Shown in pieces: positions 22,378 through 24,743 of a stretch of DNA of 24,743 bases. The stretch spans positions 1-24,743 of the IMG/VR virus record IMGVR_UViG_3300044616_001687; one strand, 5' to 3'. The DNA is from a virus. Under the pieces are notes generated by a model, which was given only the letters and a program-made list of their open reading frames with translations, was not told the origin of the DNA and did not search any database. A program made the translations under genes and the position numbers. Each line of letters begins with the position of its first letter. Position 1 is the first letter of the stretch.

Positions 22378-22777
22378 AAAAAGATTAAAAGATTTGGCTT
22401 TTTCTTTAATTGATACCGATTCAAAAAAAAGATGTCATCATTTTTCCTTTATAATACATAAAGGAAGAATCGTTTCGATTGGACAAAATAATAGAAAGAC
22501 ACATCCTATAAATTTAATAAATAGAAAAACTTCAGTTAAAACTGGCGAAGATTTTTCTGATGAAAAGCATACTTGTAGCGAATTTAATGCAATTTTAAAA
22601 CTTAAAAAATTAACGAATATAAATTCTAAAAAGTGTTCGATAGTAAATATGAGAATAGATAGAAATAATAATCTTGCATTTGCAAAACCATGTATGAGTT
22701 GCCAGAATTTATTAAAATTTTTTGAATTTAAAAACGTAATATGGACAAACAATCAAGGCGATTTTATTTATGACTAA
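22370..22777 (+). CDS. Cytidine/deoxycytidylate deaminase-like zinc protein
   Basis: 135 residues. SFIIHKGRIVSIGQNNRKTHP is a typical first half of viral deaminase-fold proteins. The zinc site appears as HTCSEFNAIL (C69-S70-E71) with KPCMSCQNLL (C108, C111), giving three cysteine ligands and the catalytic glutamate, as in cytidine deaminases, instead of the H-A-E of dCMP deaminases. H67 lies two residues earlier and could be an alternative ligand. The substrate (nucleotide, RNA base, other) cannot be decided. ATG and stop overlap neighbours by 8 nt on each side. Confidence 0.65.
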   Translation: MNKKRLKDLAFSLIDTDSKKRCHHFSFIIHKGRIVSIGQNNRKTHPINLINRKTSVKTGEDFSDEKHTCSEFNAILKLKKLTNINSKKCSIVNMRIDRNNNLAFAKPCMSCQNLLKFFEFKNVIWTNNQGDFIYD

Positions 22778-23045
22778 ATATTATCTTTATTTTTTAGTGT
22801 TTTTAAACATAAGTATTATTTCTGCAAAAGAGTTAAAAAGTAATTTTTATGGAGAAACTTCTATATCCAAAGAAAAATCTACTTATTTTTCTACGAATTT
22901 AAACGGAGAATATAATTTACAATTATACGAGCCTAAACATAAAAAATGGATACTTTATCTTTCCGGAAAGGTTTCTACAGATTATGATCATATAAATAAC
23001 GAAATAAAGACAAATGTTTTTACGACATTTGGTATTGATTTTTAA
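22770..23045 (+). CDS. Small exported protein with signal peptide, possible outer-membrane beta structure
   Basis: 91 residues. The N-terminus (MTKYYLYFLVFLNISIISAKEL) has a basic residue, a hydrophobic core and a plausible signal peptidase I cleavage after A19. The mature 72 residues alternate polar and hydrophobic side chains as beta strands do and end in NVFTTFGIDF, an aromatic last residue as in proteins handled by the BAM complex. It is too short for a full beta-barrel monomer, so it might oligomerise or act in the periplasm. In phages such proteins can block superinfection; that is inference. Confidence 0.55.
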   Translation: MTKYYLYFLVFLNISIISAKELKSNFYGETSISKEKSTYFSTNLNGEYNLQLYEPKHKKWILYLSGKVSTDYDHINNEIKTNVFTTFGIDF

Positions 23046-23073
23046 TTGACACATAAAAAAAATATAATATATT
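23046..23073 (+). promoter_or_regulatory. RNA ligase promoter
   Basis: A perfect TTGACA (23046-23051), 16-bp spacer and TATATT (23068-23073); another possible -10 (TATAAT, 23063) would leave only 11 bp. The predicted start falls at the ATG (23080), so the mRNA would be leaderless. The -35 begins right after the stop of the exported-protein gene. Confidence 0.55.
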
Positions 23074-23079
23074 TCAGTT

Positions 23080-24093
23080 ATGAAATTGGCATCAATAGAA
23101 ATTATAAAAAATATCAAAAACCATCCAAACGCTGATTCTCTAGATATTGCAGAAGTTCTTGGTTGGCAAACAGTAGTAAAAAAGGGAACCCATAAAGAGG
23201 GGGACAAGGTAGTTTTTATTACAATCGATACTATTGTTCCGCGTTGCGAATGGTCAGAATTTTTAGTGGATCAAAAAAATCCAGATAAACCTATTAGAAT
23301 CAAAAATATAAAACTTCGAGGGGAATATAGTTCCGGTTTGGTTATTCCTTTGAGTGAATTTCCTTTGCAATTTACAGAGACAACTGTTGTTGGAGAAGAT
23401 TTAACCACATTACTTGGTATTCAAAAATATATCAAAGAGATTCCCGCTAATCTTTCTGGGGAAAATGAGGGTGATTTTCCAACTAATATTATATCTAAAA
23501 CTGATGAAGATAATGGACTTAACGATCCAGAAATGGTTAACAAAGTTTTAGAACAAGACCCTTACATTACAATTACACAAAAATTAGATGGTAGTAGTAT
23601 TACAATTGTAGTAGAAAATGGTGAGATAAAACGGGTTTGTAGTAGAAATCTTTCAAAAAAAGAAACGGATCAATCTACATTCTGGAGATGCGCAAGAAAA
23701 TTAAAAATACCAGCTGGATGGAATGGCGTAATTCAAGGGGAAATGTGTGGTAATGGAATACAGAAAAATAGATTGAAACTTATTGATATAAAAATTTTCG
23801 TATTTCAAATAAAAATTGATAAAGCATATATGACATACGATATGATGGCTGATTTTTGTAAAAATAAATTAGAATGTGATGTAGTTCCATTAATTGCTAA
23901 AATAGAAGTTTTACCAACTATTAAAACATGGGAAAATCCACTTCAAAAATTACAAGAATTAGCGGATAAACAACGGTATGATAGTGGAGAGATAGGTGAA
24001 GGAATTGTTGTAAGACCATCTTCTTACGTTAAATCTTTCGAGTCTCGTCGTCCTATGGGTTTTAAACTTATAAATAGAAATTATAAAGATTGA
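23080..24093 (+). CDS. ATP-dependent RNA ligase (OB + nucleotidyltransferase)
   Basis: 337 residues. Residues about 1-105 form an OB-like N-terminal domain (SIEIIKNIKNHPNADSLDIA, EGDKVVFITIDTIVP, LRGEYSSGLVIPL), as in the Deinococcus RNA ligase (DraRnl/Rnl5) family. The ligase domain follows with motif I QKLDGSS (lysine 168 is adenylated), motif Ia CSRNL, motif III VIQGEMCGN, motif IV GEGIVVRP (E307) and motif V GFKLINRNYKD (K329). The order and length match that family. It seals nicked RNA, in phages often tRNAs cut by host defence nucleases. Its position directly before a tmRNA suggests a role in keeping translation going. It has its own promoter; the tmRNA promoter's -35 starts on its stop codon. 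Confidence 0.9.
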   Translation: MKLASIEIIKNIKNHPNADSLDIAEVLGWQTVVKKGTHKEGDKVVFITIDTIVPRCEWSEFLVDQKNPDKPIRIKNIKLRGEYSSGLVIPLSEFPLQFTETTVVGEDLTTLLGIQKYIKEIPANLSGENEGDFPTNIISKTDEDNGLNDPEMVNKVLEQDPYITITQKLDGSSITIVVENGEIKRVCSRNLSKKETDQSTFWRCARKLKIPAGWNGVIQGEMCGNGIQKNRLKLIDIKIFVFQIKIDKAYMTYDMMADFCKNKLECDVVPLIAKIEVLPTIKTWENPLQKLQELADKQRYDSGEIGEGIVVRPSSYVKSFESRRPMGFKLINRNYKD

Positions 24094-24118
24094 TTTTACT
24101 TTTAAAAAAGTGTATATA
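24090..24118 (+). promoter_or_regulatory. tmRNA promoter
   Basis: TTGATT (24090-24095), 17-bp spacer, TATATA (24113-24118). The block AAAAAGTGTATAT (24105-24117) is identical to that in the hsp20 promoter. It overlaps the RNA ligase stop codon. Predicted start near 24125. Confidence 0.65.
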
Positions 24119-24128
24119 TTTATATATA

Positions 24129-24211
24129 ATTAGTCCCGAGTAGGCAGGGGTAAAAAAATTATTCGTCCAGCGGGTTAAAAACCCGGTAGCCAATGAATGT
24201 TTTTACTAATT
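24129..24211 (+). ncRNA. Strongly foldable leader of the tmRNA transcript (unassigned structured RNA)
   Basis: One long interrupted hairpin can be drawn: GTAAAAA (24150-24156) with TTTTTAC (24200-24206), ATTCGT (24161-24166) with ATGAAT (24193-24198, one G-U), and CGGGTT (24171-24176) with AACCCG (24180-24185) over an AAA loop. AATTA at 24128-24132 can also pair with TAATT (24207-24211), enclosing a small CCC/GGG arm. No U tract follows, so it is not a terminator. It does not belong to the tmRNA fold, whose acceptor stem begins at 24225. It may be a 5' precursor piece, a processing signal or a separate small RNA. I recognise no riboswitch or ribozyme core. Confidence 0.5.
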
Positions 24212-24224
24212 GTTCTTTGAAATT

Positions 24225-24680
24225 GGGGGTGCATTGGTTTCGACAAATAGTTGAAATTAAAAGCGCATGCAGAGGTTAATCGATGGCCTCTTTAAAAATC
24301 GATTAAAAAACTAAATGCAGAAGATAACACTTCTGATCTTTTAGCTGAAGCTGAATACATCTTCAACAATGCTGACGAGTTCCTCGCCGGTGTTGAAGAA
24401 GACGAGTGTTTACTCGCAGCCTAAAAGCCTAATAGAGGATCCTCTAAATCTATTTTGAAAAGTAGAGGTTCAGGCACGAGGTGACTAGTGCGGTAAAACT
24501 TAGTCATAGGTAATATGTGGTCTTTATTCACACATATAGGCAGACTAAAAACTCAGCAGATACAGCTAAACAGCCTAGAGTCTTCGTTACCGTAAGGTAG
24601 CTGAAATGTTAAATGTATCCAAGCATGTAGACCTTTTAACGTAAGTTATTTGGACAGGGGTTCGAGTCCCCTCACCTCCA
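24225..24680 (+). ncRNA. ssrA: tmRNA, one-piece, with long tag frame
   Basis: 456 nt. Acceptor stem GGGGGTG (24225-24231) pairs with CACCTCC (24673-24679), including the G3-U70 wobble read by alanyl-tRNA synthetase. The discriminator is A24680 and CCA is not encoded. The start GCATTGGTTTCGACA and the end GTTCGAGTCCCCTCACCTCCA-type T arm (AGGGG stem, TTCGAGT loop) match bacterial tmRNA. Pseudoknot PK1 is clear: AGAGG/CCTCT (24271-24275 with 24287-24291) and TTAATCGAT/ATCGATTAA (24276-24284 with 24298-24306). Ten nt later comes GCA (24317) as resume codon, as in E. coli. It rescues stalled ribosomes with SmpB, which is not seen here and would come from the host. The downstream pseudoknots were not drawn. 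Confidence 0.95.
24317..24424 (+). other. tmRNA tag-peptide reading frame (35 codons + TAA)
   Basis: From GCA at 24317 the frame runs 35 codons to TAA at 24422-24424. It begins AEDNTSDLLAEAEYIF and ends VEEDECLLAA. There are 11 acidic and no basic residues. The -LLAA end resembles the -LAA degron read by ClpXP. The other two frames stop after two or eight codons. The frame contains three hairpins: CAGAAG/CTTCTG (24318-24335), CTTCAACA/TGTTGAAG (24361-24368 with 24391-24398, with inner CGAG/CTCG) and CGAGT/ACTCG (24403-24416). Long tags have been reported for some mycobacteriophage tmRNAs (from memory), but 35 is exceptional. Confidence 0.8.
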
Positions 24681-24695
24681 TATAAATTTTCGCAC

Positions 24696-24723
24696 TTGAC
24701 TTTTTAATTAAAGTCGATATAGT
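24696..24723 (+). promoter_or_regulatory. Promoter at window end for a downstream gene
   Basis: TTGACT (24696-24701), 16-bp spacer, TATAGT (24718-24723). The -35 and spacer contain an inverted repeat GACTTT/AAAGTC (24698-24703 with 24710-24715 region), like the promoter at 4626. The gene it serves lies beyond the window. Confidence 0.5.
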
Positions 24724-24743
24724 GAAAGTGTAATTAATTTCTA

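Noticed and set aside
24171-24185. CGGGTT/AACCCG hairpin as a terminator before the tmRNA
   Set aside because: No U tract follows; the hairpin is the tip of a longer fold.
1-24743. CRISPR arrays, tRNA genes, insertion sequences or attachment sites
   Set aside because: I saw no regularly spaced repeats, no tRNA fold other than the tmRNA's, no transposase or integrase, and no repeat pair of attachment-site type.

Overview
The window looks like a stretch of a large tailed-phage genome (Caudoviricetes, probably jumbo-sized) that infects a Gram-negative host. Evidence: very AT-rich DNA (roughly 30% G+C by eye), nearly gap-free packing of small genes with many 4-nt ATGA stop/start overlaps, three YopX-family phage proteins, many small proteins of no known function, a phage-type RNA ligase, and a virus-borne tmRNA. 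No structural, replication or packaging gene could be recognised, so this is an accessory region. The Gram-negative host is inferred from an LpxH-like phosphoesterase and a small signal-peptide protein that ends like an outer-membrane beta strand. Shine-Dalgarno sites are almost absent and starts follow an A/T-rich context, which would fit a Bacteroidota-like host, but the host is not proven.

Layout. (1) 1-2572, plus strand: a two-domain glycosyltransferase cut by the window edge and a GT-B glycosyltransferase. (2) 4533-2564, minus strand: four small phage proteins of unknown function. (3) 4664-12340, plus strand: a long, tightly packed run of small genes that starts at a good promoter. It includes a SemiSWEET-like PQ-loop membrane protein, an LpxH-like metallophosphoesterase, three YopX proteins, a HAD phosphatase and many unknowns. 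(4) 12337-18517: glycan-modification genes, namely a GT-A glycosyltransferase, a fucosyltransferase-like enzyme, two SAM methyltransferases, two sulfotransferases, a truncated glycosyltransferase remnant, a CX5R phosphatase and UDP-galactopyranose mutase. (5) 18554-21096: a second metallophosphoesterase, a 2OG-Fe(II) oxygenase and a short NAD-dependent epimerase/reductase. (6) 21101-21721: an hsp20 unit with its own promoter and terminator, whose predicted transcript ends carry a perfect 15-bp inverted repeat. (7) 21724-24093: a conserved unknown, a deaminase-like zinc protein, a small exported protein and an OB-fold/nucleotidyltransferase RNA ligase. (8) 24090-24680: a promoter, a strongly foldable leader and a complete tmRNA gene (ssrA) whose tag frame is 35 codons long instead of the usual 8-15. 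A further promoter closes the window.

How the parts fit. The glycan genes together could make and decorate a sugar chain (galactofuranose, possibly fucose-like sugars, sulfate, methyl, hydroxyl) on the virion or on the infected cell. The right end reads as a stress and translation-rescue set: Hsp20, RNA ligase and tmRNA, with the hsp20 and tmRNA promoters sharing an identical 13-nt block. Seven promoters of one type (TTGAnn, 16-17 bp, TATAnn) can be read by eye, and several place the predicted transcript start at or within a few bases of the ATG, suggesting leaderless or near-leaderless mRNAs. The strongest candidates for something undescribed are the long-tag tmRNA with its structured leader, the hsp20 panhandle, and the sulfation/galactofuranose glycan set.
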